Below are positions 15,615-24,797 of a stretch of 64,000 bases of DNA, piece after piece. This DNA comes from Pseudorhodoplanes sinuspersici (GTDB taxonomy: Bacteria; Pseudomonadota; Alphaproteobacteria; Rhizobiales; Xanthobacteraceae). The stretch spans positions 4,458,501 to 4,522,500 of the forward strand of contig NZ_CP021112.1 of the NCBI RefSeq assembly GCF_002119765.1, written 5' to 3'. Position 1 is the stretch's first letter, and every line of letters starts with the position of its first letter. The notes beneath the pieces were generated by a model. It did not search any database, was not told the DNA's origin, and saw nothing but the letters and a program-made list of their open reading frames with translations. The translations under genes were made by a program, and so were the position numbers.

Positions 15615-16265
15615 ATGTCACTCAAGCTTATTCTCGGCAACAAGAACTATTCGTCCTGGTCGCTGCGGCCATGGATTGCCATGCGCAATGCCGGCATTCC
15701 TTTTGAAGAAGAGGTGATCCCGCTTTATGAGCCTGGCAGTGTCGAGCGTATGGCAACCTATTCGCCAACGGGTAAGGTGCCGGTGCTGCTCGATGGCGAC
15801 ATGGTGATCTGGGAATCGCTTGCGATCCTCGATCATATTGCGGAACGTTTTCCGAAAGCCCAGCTTTGGCCGGACGATCAGAAGGCACGGGCGCATGCAC
15901 GTGCCATCTCCGCCGAAATGCATGCTGGCTTTCTCCCGCTGCGTCGTCATTGCCCGATGAATATGCGGCGCGAAAGCAGGAAGCGGGAATTGACCGGTGA
16001 TGTAGCGGCCGACGTTCGGCGGATCGAGCGGATCTGGACGGAATGCCGCGAATGCTTTGGTGATGGCGGACCGTTCCTGTTCGGGGCATTCGGTGCCGCG
16101 GATGCGATGTATGCACCGATCGTGTCACGTTTCGCCAGTTATGCGATCGGTGTCGGCGCAGCGGCAGAAGCCTATATGGCCGCTGTGATGGCGCTCCCGG
16201 CCTGGGTGGAGTGGCGCAATGCCGGGATTGCGGAACCATGGGTTATGCCCGGTAACGAGGTGTAG
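15615..16265 (+). CDS. Glutathione S-transferase family protein
   Basis: The 216-residue protein has the thioredoxin-fold N-terminal domain starting LKLILGNKNYSSWSLRPW, where a serine in the SSWS turn is the likely glutathione-activating residue, then the glutathione-binding GKVPVLLDGDMVIWESLAI. The helical C-terminal domain follows from about residue 90. This branch is common in proteobacteria with unknown substrates. ATG at 15615 gives the normal family N terminus although the frame is open from 15567. Confidence 0.9.
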   Translation: MSLKLILGNKNYSSWSLRPWIAMRNAGIPFEEEVIPLYEPGSVERMATYSPTGKVPVLLDGDMVIWESLAILDHIAERFPKAQLWPDDQKARAHARAISAEMHAGFLPLRRHCPMNMRRESRKRELTGDVAADVRRIERIWTECRECFGDGGPFLFGAFGAADAMYAPIVSRFASYAIGVGAAAEAYMAAVMALPAWVEWRNAGIAEPWVMPGNEV

Positions 16266-16353
16266 AAATAGTTCCGCATAAGTCCCCTGTGGAACCGGCT
16301 TTGGACCGAGGACGTTTCCGGTTGGCATTGGATAGCCAACATGACGAGCCTCG

Positions 16354-18471
16354 ATGCCTGCCTCTCTTTTTCGCGAAACTGAAAATGTCTGGCGCATCGC
16401 GCATGCAAACCGGGCCTCGATGCTTGTCGATGGTGCTGCTTGTTTCGGCGCCGTGCGCGAAAGCCTGCTCAAGGCGCAGCATTCGATCTATATCGTGGGC
16501 TGGGATATCGACAGCCGGATGCGTCTCGTTGGAGCCAGCGGCCGTGCTGATGATGGACTTCCCGAGACATTGGCAGAGTTCCTGTCGGCCTTGGTGGAGC
16601 GCCGGCCCGAACTGACAATTCGTCTTTTACTGTGGGATTTTTCCGTTTTGTATGCGCTTGAGCGGGAAATTTTCCCGTCTCTGGCGCTCAATTGGAAGAC
16701 GCCGGATCAGATTCAATTTTGCCTCGATAACGACGTGCCGCTCGGGTGCTCTCAGCATCAGAAGATTGTGGTCGTCGATGACACAGTGGCCTTTTCCGGT
16801 GGTCTCGATCTGACCATCCGACGCTGGGACACATCCGACCATGCGCTTGAAAATGACCGGCGTGTCGATCCGTTCGGCCGCAGCTATCGTCCATTTCATG
16901 ACGTCCAAGCCGTCGTTGACGGGGAGGCGGCTCGCGTGCTCGCCGATCTTGTGCGCGATCGTTGGCTGCGGGCCCAGTGCGCTGAACTGCCGGAGGCTTT
17001 ATTACAAGGTGATTGCTGGCCCGACAGCGTGAAGCCGGACTTCACCGAAGCTCACGTCGGCATCGCGCGCACGCAACCGGCCTGCAACGGCATGAAGGAG
17101 GTGCGGGAAGTCGAGCGTCTGTTCATGGACATGATCGATGCCGCCGAGCGCAGGATCTATATCGAAAACCAGTTCATGACCTCGCACGCGATTGCCGAGC
17201 GGTTGGCGCAGCGGCTGCGGCGCAAGACGAAGCTCGAAGCCGTTCTGGTCGCCCCCAACACTCCGGAATCCTGGATCGAAACGCATACGATGCGGAACGG
17301 CCGCATTCGCTTTCAGGAGATTCTGCAGAAAGCCGGCGTCAGCGCTCGTGTCCGGATCGTCTATCCGGAGGTTGCGAGCGACGATAGGACCGTCGACACC
17401 ATGGTCCATTCCAAGATCATGGTGGTGGATGACCGATTGCTTCGAATCGGCTCTGCCAATCTCAACAATCGTTCGATGGGCGCCGACACTGAATGCGATC
17501 TCGTGATTGAGGCGAAAAGCCATCGGCAACGCAAGGTCATCGAACGCTTGCGTAACCGGCTTCTCGGTGAGCATTGCGGGGGCTCGGCGGAAGACGTCGC
17601 GGAACTGCTGGACGATACCGGTTCGCTGGTGGCGGTCGCCGATATCCTTTCGCGCAACGGCCACAGCCTGCGGCCGATTGAAGACGGCGCACCCGATCCT
17701 GACGAAGTGACCGCCTATCTCGAAAGCCTGGCTGACCCGCCACGGCCGGTCACATGGCGGTCGATCTTCGGGTCCACATGGCACTCGGTCCGTAAAGTGA
17801 TGTCGGCTGGTCTCTTCAAATTCACGATGATCGCCTTGCTTCTGCTGGGGCTCACTCTTGCATGGCGTCTGACGCCACTGGCAGAGATGGCCAGTGCCGA
17901 GGCGGCAGGAGCCTTTCTTACAACGATGGCCCAGTCCTATTGGGGGCCGCTTGCCGTGCTCGGTGCATTTCTGGCCGGGGGGCTCGTCGCCTTTCCCGTC
18001 ACCATCCTGATTGCGGCAACGGCTGCAAGCTTTGGCCCCTGGCTCGGGTTCACCTATGCGCTGATCGGCGCGATGGCCAGCGCATTGCTCACCTATGCTA
18101 TCGGCGCGATGATGGGACGCGCCGCATTGCAAAATATTCTTGGGCATCGGCTGACGGATATTCGCAACAAAATCGCGCGGCAGGGGGTGCTGGCAGTTGC
18201 CGCCATCAGGCTCGTGCCGGTCGCGCCTTTTACGCTGGTCAATCTTGTAGCCGGCGCCAGCGGCATCGGCCTGACGCATTACCTCGTCGGCACCGTGCTC
18301 GGGCTTCTTCCGGGGCTCGTGCTGATGTCGCTACTCGGCAACCAGATCATGCGGATCGTGGCGTCGCCGAGCCCTGTTGATATTGTTATCTTCGTCGCGC
18401 TTATCGCGGCCTGGATTGTCACTGCCCTCGCGATCCAGTCGGCATTCTCGAAATACGGACAGACCTCTTGA
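16354..18471 (+). CDS. Phospholipase D / cardiolipin synthase-like protein fused to a VTT (DedA-type) membrane domain
   Basis: The 705-residue protein joins two known domains. The N-terminal part (about 10-420) has two HKD phospholipase D motifs, HQKIVVVDD with His135 and HSKIMVVDD with His352, the second followed by GSANLNNRSMG. The C-terminal part (about 485-700) is a VTT/SNARE-associated domain with about six membrane segments, a family implicated in lipid scrambling. So one polypeptide could both cut or transfer phosphatidyl groups and move lipids across the inner membrane; that coupling is inference. The downstream EEP-family gene overlaps by 4 bases, so the two proteins are co-produced. 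Confidence 0.9.
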   Translation: MPASLFRETENVWRIAHANRASMLVDGAACFGAVRESLLKAQHSIYIVGWDIDSRMRLVGASGRADDGLPETLAEFLSALVERRPELTIRLLLWDFSVLYALEREIFPSLALNWKTPDQIQFCLDNDVPLGCSQHQKIVVVDDTVAFSGGLDLTIRRWDTSDHALENDRRVDPFGRSYRPFHDVQAVVDGEAARVLADLVRDRWLRAQCAELPEALLQGDCWPDSVKPDFTEAHVGIARTQPACNGMKEVREVERLFMDMIDAAERRIYIENQFMTSHAIAERLAQRLRRKTKLEAVLVAPNTPESWIETHTMRNGRIRFQEILQKAGVSARVRIVYPEVASDDRTVDTMVHSKIMVVDDRLLRIGSANLNNRSMGADTECDLVIEAKSHRQRKVIERLRNRLLGEHCGGSAEDVAELLDDTGSLVAVADILSRNGHSLRPIEDGAPDPDEVTAYLESLADPPRPVTWRSIFGSTWHSVRKVMSAGLFKFTMIALLLLGLTLAWRLTPLAEMASAEAAGAFLTTMAQSYWGPLAVLGAFLAGGLVAFPVTILIAATAASFGPWLGFTYALIGAMASALLTYAIGAMMGRAALQNILGHRLTDIRNKIARQGVLAVAAIRLVPVAPFTLVNLVAGASGIGLTHYLVGTVLGLLPGLVLMSLLGNQIMRIVASPSPVDIVIFVALIAAWIVTALAIQSAFSKYGQTS

Positions 18472-19217
18472 GCGCTGAGCGAAGGCGCGCCATCCGGGTC
18501 ATGACCTGGAACATCCATGGAGCGATCGGCCGCAATCCGCGTTTCGATCTTGAGAAAGTTGTCGCGCTGATCCTGCGCGCCGATCCGGATATCGTTGCCC
18601 TGCAGGAGGTGGATTCGCGCCGCGCGATGGATGGCGATCCGTTTCTGGTGCTGCAGGAAATGCTCGGCCATTATGGTGTCGGCGCCAAATCGATCGTTAC
18701 CAGTGACGGCGATTACGGACAGATCCTGATGAGTCGCTGGCCGCTCAGCGATACCGAAATTCACGATATTTCCTACGGCGAACTCGAGCCGCGCCGTGCT
18801 ATCTGCACGCGGATCGCGACGCCGGATGGAAGACTATATGTGGTGGCAACCCATCTCGGTCTCAGCATCCGCGAGCGCAGGCGACAGGCGCGCGAACTGC
18901 TGAAAATCATCGGCGAGGCCACACCTTTCGTTCTGATGGGAGATTTCAACGATTGGTTCTGGCCAGGCTCGATCCGTCGGATGCTCGCGCGCATCCTTCC
19001 GGATCACTCGGACTACCGGACATTCCCGTCTTTCAGTCCGCTATTCCGACTGGATCGGATCTATTGTCGTCCACATGGGATCTTGCTGCAAAGCTGGACA
19101 GACGGGGAAGCGCGGCATCTGTCCGATCATCTGCCGGTAATTGGGGATGTCGTGCTTGACCGTACACCAGACATCGATGCAGCCGTTTCCATCGCTGCGG
19201 CAACAACGAATGGGTAG
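18468..19217 (+). CDS. Endonuclease/exonuclease/phosphatase family protein
   Basis: The 249-residue protein has the EEP fold motifs: MTWNIHGAIG with the Asn/His pair, IVALQEVD with the metal-binding Glu, GDFNDW, and the terminal SDHLPVIGDV with the catalytic Asp-His. Family members act on nucleic acids, inositol phosphates or sphingomyelin; its place directly behind the PLD-VTT gene suggests a phospholipid phosphodiesterase. The start is TTG at 18468 overlapping the upstream stop (TTGA). ATG at 18501, right before TWNIHG, is too deep to be the start. Confidence 0.87.
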   Translation: MSAERRRAIRVMTWNIHGAIGRNPRFDLEKVVALILRADPDIVALQEVDSRRAMDGDPFLVLQEMLGHYGVGAKSIVTSDGDYGQILMSRWPLSDTEIHDISYGELEPRRAICTRIATPDGRLYVVATHLGLSIRERRRQARELLKIIGEATPFVLMGDFNDWFWPGSIRRMLARILPDHSDYRTFPSFSPLFRLDRIYCRPHGILLQSWTDGEARHLSDHLPVIGDVVLDRTPDIDAAVSIAAATTNG

Positions 19218-19247
19218 AGACCGTGCGGCAGGCCTGAAAACAGAAAA

Positions 19248-19270
19248 CCCGGCCACTGGCCGGGCTTCCC
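19248..19270 (+). terminator. Rho-independent terminator
   Basis: CCCGGCC (19248-19254) pairs with GGCCGGG (19258-19264) around ACT, followed by CTTCCCTT. An AAAA tract precedes it. It ends the PLD-VTT/EEP operon. Confidence 0.7.
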
Positions 19271-19461
19271 TTCGATGAACGCTACACGGGGAGTACATCC
19301 GTCCCCAACGCGCATCGAACTTCTGAAACTATCTCAATCAGGTGTTAACGTTTTATGACATTTCGCAAGTTTAACGGCGAAGTCGGCGCTTAGTTCCACC
19401 GGTAAGCTGAAAAAAGCGGAGGGGATTGGCAAATCTCCTCCGCTGGCAGGTGACGGTCTTC

Positions 19462-20163
19462 CTACGCCTCGATCACCGCGACGATGCGGTAGGTGTCCGG
19501 CTCGATGATGACGATCTCATCGCCCACAAGGATGAAGCGGTAAGAACGCCATTCCGGATAGACTTCAACAACGGTCGCGGGCAGGGCATGCAGCGTCACG
19601 CTTCGCGGCACAACTGTACCGACCGACACGTTGAAGTTCACGTTCGTGACCGGCCGCACATTGGTCTGCTTGATCGTCGTCGAGATCTTGGTGCGCTGCT
19701 CGGTCGTCAATGATGCGCCACCCGCGGAGCCGGCTGCACCCTGACCGGTGGTTCTGTCAGGACGCGACTTGGTGTCGGTAGCACCTTTCTTGTCGGATTT
19801 CTCCTGTGCGCGGTTTTCCCGCTGGTTCTGCTGATCCTGCGCACCCTTCCGGTCATTCTGACGCTGCTCCTGACTGCGCTGCGGACGATCGCCTTTCTGA
19901 TCCATCTGCTGTTCGGTCCGGCCACTCTCGGCTCCGCCGCGCGGCTCGCCCTGGCCGGTCGTGCCACCACGCATCTCACCTCCGCCACGCATTTCGCCAC
20001 CACCCGGCTGAGCCGACGGGGCCGATTGTTGGGCGGGAGATGTACTCTGTGGCGGCTGCGCAGCGCCTCCGCCGCCCATTCCCCCCTTATCCTGCGCTAC
20101 GACGACGCCGGCACTGGCTATCAGCGCGATGGCGGAAACGGACATCAACACATTTTTCCTCAT
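19462..20163 (-). CDS. DUF1236 domain protein, secreted
   Basis: A 233-residue protein with a clear signal peptide (about 1-23, ending VVVAQ). The middle (about 25-150) is low-complexity, rich in Gly, Gln, Arg and Lys with repeated GGGEMRGG units and a QKGD/QRQND charged stretch. The C-terminal part (about 155-233) carries the DUF1236 region, with VEVYPEWRSYRFILVGDEIVIIEP and a preceding TVVPRSVTLHALP. DUF1236 proteins are abundant in Bradyrhizobium relatives and have no known function; they are presumed periplasmic. It is convergent with the EEP gene. Confidence 0.85.
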   Translation of the reverse strand: MRKNVLMSVSAIALIASAGVVVAQDKGGMGGGGAAQPPQSTSPAQQSAPSAQPGGGEMRGGGEMRGGTTGQGEPRGGAESGRTEQQMDQKGDRPQRSQEQRQNDRKGAQDQQNQRENRAQEKSDKKGATDTKSRPDRTTGQGAAGSAGGASLTTEQRTKISTTIKQTNVRPVTNVNFNVSVGTVVPRSVTLHALPATVVEVYPEWRSYRFILVGDEIVIIEPDTYRIVAVIEA

Positions 20164-20404
20164 AGAAGGCTCCTCTGGTTTCTTTTCCTGATGTCCCCGT
20201 GCTCAGGCTATTTGCCCAGTCCTGCAATGAACGCGTGGTGCATAGTGACGTTCCGGAATCGGCGAGAAATCTTCTTAACGCACGTTCAGTTCCTTCGCGT
20301 TTGCTTGAGGGATCAGGTGCTTGCGGCATTGCAGCGCCAAAGCCCCAATTTTCTTTCCTGGCCAGGCGCGGCATAGTTCCGCCGAATGGAATCGGGAGAT
20401 TGAT

Positions 20405-22012
20405 GTGGCGCGCATTGAATCGAACCTTGAAACGCAATCGCGGGATTTTCGCGCCAACGCCGCGCAATGGCGCGACCTCATCGATGAGTTGAAAGAAGCG
20501 CGTTTTACAGCCTCGCTCGGCGGCAACGAAAAATCGCGTGAGCGCCACGTCGCGCGGGGCAAGCTGCTGCCGCGCGATCGTGTGATGCGGTTGATCGATC
20601 CGGGCTCCCCCTTTCTTGAACTATCGCCGCTGGCCGCTTTCGGCCTCTACGAGGACGCGATCCATGCCGCCGGCATTATTACCGGCATTGGTCGCGTATC
20701 TGGCCGCGAATGCATGATCGTGTGCAATGACGCCACCATCAAGGGCGGTACCTATTACCCGCTGACGGTGAAGAAGCACATCCGCGCGCAGGAGATCGCA
20801 CGCGAGAACCGGCTGCCGTGCATCTATCTCGTCGATTCCGGCGGCGCCAATCTGCCGAACCAGACCGATGTATTTCCTGACCGCGAGCATTTTGGTCGCA
20901 TCTTCTATAATCAGGCGCAGATGTCGGCGGCCGGCATTCCGCAGATCGCGGTGGTGATGGGCTCTTGCACTGCTGGCGGCGCCTATGTGCCGGCGATGTC
21001 GGATGAGACTATCATCGTCAAAAATCAGGGCACGATCTTCCTCGGCGGGCCGCCGTTGGTGAAGGCCGCAACAGGCGAGGTGGTGTCGGCCGAGGACCTG
21101 GGCGGCGCCGACGTGCATACGCGAAAGTCCGGCGTGGCCGATCATCTGGCATCGAACGACGAACATGCGCTGGCGATCGCACGCCGCATCGTCGCCAATC
21201 TCAACACGACAAAGCAGGTGAATATTCCGCTGCTGGCTTCGCGCGAGCCGTTGTATGATGCCGCCGAGCTCGAGGGACTTGTGCCGACCGATCTCAAGAA
21301 GCAATATGATGTGCGGGAAATCATCGCACGCATCGTCGATGCATCGGAATTCGACGAGTTCAAGAAGCTCTATGGCACAACGCTTGTCACCGGCTTCGCG
21401 CATCTGCATGGCATGCCCGTCGGCATCATCGGCAATAACGGCATTCTTTATTCCGAGAGCGCGCTGAAGGCGGCGCATTTCGTCGAGTTGTGCTGCCAGC
21501 GCCGCATTCCACTGCTGTTCTTGCAGAACATCGTCGGCTTCATGGTTGGCCGGGATTACGAGGCCGGTGGTATCGCCAAGGACGGCGCCAAGATGGTGAT
21601 GGCTGTGGCTAACGCGCGCGTACCGAAGCTCACGCTGATCGTTGGCGGCTCGTTTGGCGCCGGCAATTATGGCATGTGCGGTCGTGCCTATGGTCCGCGA
21701 TTCCTGTTCACCTGGCCGAATGCCCGCATCTCGGTGATGGGAGGCGAGCAAGCAGCTTCGGTTCTTGCGACTGTCAAGCGCGACAATATCGAAGCCGGTG
21801 GCGGCAAGTGGTCGGAAATCGAGGAAGAGGAATTCAAGGCGCCGATCCGCGATCAATATGAGCGCGAGGGAAATCCCTATTATGCGACTGCGCGGCTATG
21901 GGATGACGGCATCATCCTGCCGAGCGAAACGCGCCGCGTGCTGGGATTGGCGTTGTCAGCGTCCTTGAATGCGCCAGTGGAAGAGACGAAATTTGGCGTG
22001 TTCAGGATGTAG
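20405..22012 (+). CDS. mccB: Methylcrotonyl-CoA carboxylase, carboxyltransferase (beta) subunit
   Basis: The 535-residue protein is the carboxyltransferase of the biotin enzyme that carboxylates 3-methylcrotonyl-CoA to 3-methylglutaconyl-CoA in leucine catabolism. The acyl-CoA side shows [16 protein letters not shown] ([10 protein letters not shown] and FPDREHFG) and [17 protein letters not shown]; the biotin side shows [11 protein letters not shown] and [20 protein letters not shown] (as [12 protein letters not shown]). These are the methylcrotonyl-specific forms. The start is GTG at 20405 with GGGAG 6 bases upstream. The alpha subunit lies 7.5 kb downstream. Confidence 0.94.
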   Translation: MARIESNLETQSRDFRANAAQWRDLIDELKEARFTASLGGNEKSRERHVARGKLLPRDRVMRLIDPGSPFLELSPLAAFGLYEDAIHAAGIITGIGRVSGRECMIVCNDATIKGGTYYPLTVKKHIRAQEIARENRLPCIYLVDSGGANLPNQTDVFPDREHFGRIFYNQAQMSAAGIPQIAVVMGSCTAGGAYVPAMSDETIIVKNQGTIFLGGPPLVKAATGEVVSAEDLGGADVHTRKSGVADHLASNDEHALAIARRIVANLNTTKQVNIPLLASREPLYDAAELEGLVPTDLKKQYDVREIIARIVDASEFDEFKKLYGTTLVTGFAHLHGMPVGIIGNNGILYSESALKAAHFVELCCQRRIPLLFLQNIVGFMVGRDYEAGGIAKDGAKMVMAVANARVPKLTLIVGGSFGAGNYGMCGRAYGPRFLFTWPNARISVMGGEQAASVLATVKRDNIEAGGGKWSEIEEEEFKAPIRDQYEREGNPYYATARLWDDGIILPSETRRVLGLALSASLNAPVEETKFGVFRM

Positions 22013-22014
22013 CC

Positions 22015-22311
22015 ATGAAGACTCTATCGCCCCCAACATTTCCAATTGTTGTCATCGAGGATCGATATGGAGGGGCCTACAGTCGAGGCATTTGGTTTGC
22101 CGTTGCGCGAGCGGACGTCATCATAGAGGGACAAAGCCGCGGTGCTTGGTGCCTCGATCATGGCCCAAATGGCGGTGATATCGAGGCAAATATCTTTTGG
22201 CATGAGCCGCCGATGTGGGTCGCCAGTGGCGCAAGCCCGGATGCCGCTTTGCTCGCTCTGGAATGCAAAATCCAACGCCCCCTCGGTATGGCTCTTCCAA
22301 ATCTGGAATAG
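22015..22311 (+). CDS. Conserved hypothetical protein, 98 residues
   Basis: The start lies 2 bases after the mccB stop, so it is in that operon. The soluble, mixed alpha/beta-looking protein begins with PIVVIEDRYGGAYSRGIWFAVARAD (seen as VIEDRYGGAYSRG and WFAVARAD) and contains Trp-rich and Cys-containing loops (SRGAWCLDHG). I do not recognise a family or a catalytic motif. Possibly an accessory of the carboxylase or simply a linked gene; no function assigned. Confidence 0.6.
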   Translation: MKTLSPPTFPIVVIEDRYGGAYSRGIWFAVARADVIIEGQSRGAWCLDHGPNGGDIEANIFWHEPPMWVASGASPDAALLALECKIQRPLGMALPNLE

Positions 22312-22353
22312 CGCGCAGCCGTTTCGCCGCGTTTCGAACGGAACGTGAATAGT

Positions 22354-22383
22354 GAGGGCATCGACGACTGCGTTGATGCCCTC
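22354..22383. terminator. Bidirectional terminator
   Basis: GAGGGCATC (22354-22362) pairs with GATGCCCTC (22375-22383). It sits between the convergent gene at 22015-22311 and the RidA gene at 22394. Confidence 0.6.
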
Positions 22384-22393
22384 AAATCAAAAC

Positions 22394-22867
22394 CTACTTC
22401 GCAGCCACTGCCGCAACAACATCCACCTCGAACATCATGCCGGGCCGCGCGAGCTGTACCACGTTGAGGAAGGTGTGCGGCGGCAAGGGGAGGTCCTTGA
22501 AAGTCTCTTCGCGGCATTTGCGCATCTCCTCACGATAGCGCACATCGGTGACGTAGGATGTCGCCTTCACGATATCCGCGAGCGTTGCGCCATTGGCCTC
22601 CAGTGCCTTTTTGACCTTGGCCCACGACATGCGGCATTGCTCGAGGAAATTGTCCTTGTGGTGGATCGAGCCATTGTCCGGGTCTTCCGAGCCGATGCCG
22701 GCGAGATAGATCGTCTTGGCCGGGCCAGTCACGACCACTGCTTCCGAAAAGGCGCCGGTCGCGAACTTGCTGTAATTGTAATTCTTCTTCTCGAATTGCT
22801 GAGAAAAGGCAGGGCTCACACTCATACTGATGAGGGTGAGCAAAGCGGTTGCGGCTCGTATGAGCAT
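22394..22867 (-). CDS. Exported RidA (YjgF) family protein
   Basis: The 157-residue protein has a signal peptide (about 1-24, ending SPAFSQ) in front of a full RidA fold. RidA proteins are normally cytoplasmic enamine/imine deaminases. The active-site region LARPGMMFEVDVVA keeps the Arg and the Glu used by active RidA. The start ATG at 22867 gives the signal peptide; a longer frame upstream lacks it. Export points to a periplasmic imine or reactive-metabolite function (inference). It is convergent with the mccB operon. Confidence 0.85.
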   Translation of the reverse strand: MLIRAATALLTLISMSVSPAFSQQFEKKNYNYSKFATGAFSEAVVVTGPAKTIYLAGIGSEDPDNGSIHHKDNFLEQCRMSWAKVKKALEANGATLADIVKATSYVTDVRYREEMRKCREETFKDLPLPPHTFLNVVQLARPGMMFEVDVVAAVAAK

Positions 22868-23006
22868 GACAGCTCCTTGTGCTGGCAGAAATTGCGGGTT
22901 TGCGCGGCGCGTGCAGCAAAGATCGTGCCATCGCCCCAAAAAATGCGGAACCTTCAAGGCCTCGCCGCCATTGAAAGAATCCAACCCACGAGAAAGGGAG
23001 AGGCGC

Positions 23007-23246
23007 ATGTACAGGGTTTACTCAGGACCTCCGGGATCCGAACCGATCAGCCCGCTCAACAAGGGCAAGCACCTGTTCAAGGAATTTACAGCGCTCGATG
23101 AGGCGATGGGGTTTGCACACCACCTAAAAGCCACGGGACGCGTCGCATTGCTCATCGAGGGCGACGACGGCACGCATCTCGACCGTAAGGATCTGGCCAA
23201 GGCTCTGCATCACCGCGGCAATGAACAGACGCACGGAGCCTGGTAA
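23007..23246 (+). CDS. Conserved hypothetical protein, 79 residues
   Basis: ATG at 23007 has an AGGGAGAGG-type ribosome site. The soluble product starts MYRVYSGPPGSEPISPLNKG and has a helix FKEFTALDEAMGFAHHLKATG, then a strand VALLIEGDDGTHLDRKDLAKAL. I recognise only a short conserved protein style known in Bradyrhizobium relatives, with no assigned function. It stands alone between the divergent RidA gene and the SDR. Confidence 0.6.
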   Translation: MYRVYSGPPGSEPISPLNKGKHLFKEFTALDEAMGFAHHLKATGRVALLIEGDDGTHLDRKDLAKALHHRGNEQTHGAW

Positions 23247-23358
23247 CCACGTCTGAAGGTGTCATGAGAGAATAGCGGATAAGCCATTCAGGCCGTTCGC
23301 TTGTGCTTCTGCCGGCATAGACATTATCTTCTGCCGCATTTCAGCAGGAGATCTGTTC

Positions 23359-24060
23359 ATGCCGGCTTCCTCTCATAAAACGGTGCTGATTGTTGGTGTG
23401 GGGTCAGGTCTCAGCGCATCTCTCGCACGACTTTTCTCCAAGTCTGGGCTGAAAATCGTGCTGGCGTCGCGCTCGACCGACGGTCTTGCCGGGCTGGCGA
23501 GTGAAACCGGTGCCAAGGTTTTTGCTTGTGATGCCTCTCAGGAAAATCAGGTCGAGCAGCTTTTCAGCGACATCGACGCGACGCTCGGTTCGCCCGATGT
23601 TGTGATCTACAATGCGAGCTTCCGGACGCGTGGTGAGTTCATCGAACTCGTTCCCAAGGATGTTCAGAAAGCGATTGCGATATCCGCCTTCGGCGCTTTC
23701 CTGGTGGCGCAACAGGCGGCGCGCCGCATGCTGCGGAACAAGCATGGCGCGATCTTCTTCACGGGCGCGTCTGCCGGCGTGAAGGGCTATCCTCGATCGG
23801 CGCCATTCGCGATGGGAAAGTTTGCCTTGCGCGGGCTGTCACAAAGCCTCGCGCGCGAATTGCAGCCGCAGGGCATCCACATCGCCCATTTCGTGATCGA
23901 CGGCGGCATCCGTTCGGCGCGGCGAACAGAACCAAGTGAAAAGCCGGACTCGCTTCTGGATCCCGATGCGATTGCGCAGACTTATCTCGACGTGTTGCGG
24001 CAGCCGCGCAGTGCCTGGTCATCGGAGATCGAAATGCGGCCTTGGGTCGAAACGTTCTGA
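23359..24060 (+). CDS. SDR family protein lacking the catalytic tyrosine
   Basis: The 233-residue protein has the Rossmann glycine loop GVGSGLSA near the N terminus and YNAS at the NNAG position. Ser138 and Lys154 of the catalytic triad are in place, but the expected tyrosine is Phe150 (APFAMGKFALRG). A related clade with FAxAKFALRGL is common, so this is probably a family trait. The enzyme may therefore use another acid or serve as a binding protein. The C-terminal HIAHFVIDGGI motif supports the same clade. It is convergent with the MBL gene with 5 bases between the stop codons. Confidence 0.85.
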   Translation: MPASSHKTVLIVGVGSGLSASLARLFSKSGLKIVLASRSTDGLAGLASETGAKVFACDASQENQVEQLFSDIDATLGSPDVVIYNASFRTRGEFIELVPKDVQKAIAISAFGAFLVAQQAARRMLRNKHGAIFFTGASAGVKGYPRSAPFAMGKFALRGLSQSLARELQPQGIHIAHFVIDGGIRSARRTEPSEKPDSLLDPDAIAQTYLDVLRQPRSAWSSEIEMRPWVETF

Positions 24061-24065
24061 GGCCC

Positions 24066-24797
24066 TCAAAGCTCAATCACCATTCCATCGGCCGCGCAAT
24101 CGTAATCAACATCGGCAACGCGGGCGAGCATATCCTTGCTCATGTGCGTCAGGACCACGCGCTTCGCATTGATGCGCGGCAAATGCTGGCGAAGGACCAT
24201 ATGCGACAAGTGCGCTTTGGTGGTTCTCTCGAACGTATAGCATTCGCAGATGAAGAGATCAGCGTCACGGGCGGCATCGACCAAGGTCTCGGTCCATTCG
24301 GTATCACCTGAGAAGCAGAGCGTCTGGCCGTCGGCCTCGATCCGATAGGCGAGGCAGGGGCCGGCGCGTTCGTCGTGGACGACAGGGAAGGCGGTCACGG
24401 TCATGCCAAGGAAGGGTGTTGGCTTGCCGATTTCGATTTCATGGACCAGCAACACGAAGGGCAGGGTACGTTCTCCGGGAAAAGCCAGCGCGACAGCACG
24501 ATCAAGCCAGGATTGCAATCCCGGCGGTCCGACCAGCAGCAACGGTCGCTCCCGTTTCGCGTTGAATTGCGCGTCCAGCAGGAAAAACGGAATACCGCCG
24601 AAATGATCGGCATGGAAATGCGTGAAAAAGATCGCATCGATGGCGTTGTTGTCGATGCCCAGACGCTTCATTCCGACAACGGACGTCGCGCCGCAATCGA
24701 GCAGGAACGATCGATCGCCAGCCGTGACATGGATGCAGGTGTTGAACCGGCCGCCCGATCCGAATGCATCGCCGCAGCCTATGAATTGCACCTTCAT
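24066..24797 (-). CDS. MBL-fold metallohydrolase (RNase Z/phosphodiesterase-like group)
   Basis: The 243-residue protein has the metallo-beta-lactamase motif HFHADHFGG (residues in the first third) and GCGDAFGSGGRFNTC at the N terminus, which resembles the RNase Z/cyclic phosphodiesterase-like MBL group. A later CFSGDTEW provides the third-shell Asp and HLSH and THMS supply further ligands. It probably cleaves phosphodiesters or a thioester. Its ATG at 24797 overlaps the stop of the MFS gene, so it closes an operon YeeE-MFS-MBL. Confidence 0.85.
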   Translation of the reverse strand: MKVQFIGCGDAFGSGGRFNTCIHVTAGDRSFLLDCGATSVVGMKRLGIDNNAIDAIFFTHFHADHFGGIPFFLLDAQFNAKRERPLLLVGPPGLQSWLDRAVALAFPGERTLPFVLLVHEIEIGKPTPFLGMTVTAFPVVHDERAGPCLAYRIEADGQTLCFSGDTEWTETLVDAARDADLFICECYTFERTTKAHLSHMVLRQHLPRINAKRVVLTHMSKDMLARVADVDYDCAADGMVIEL

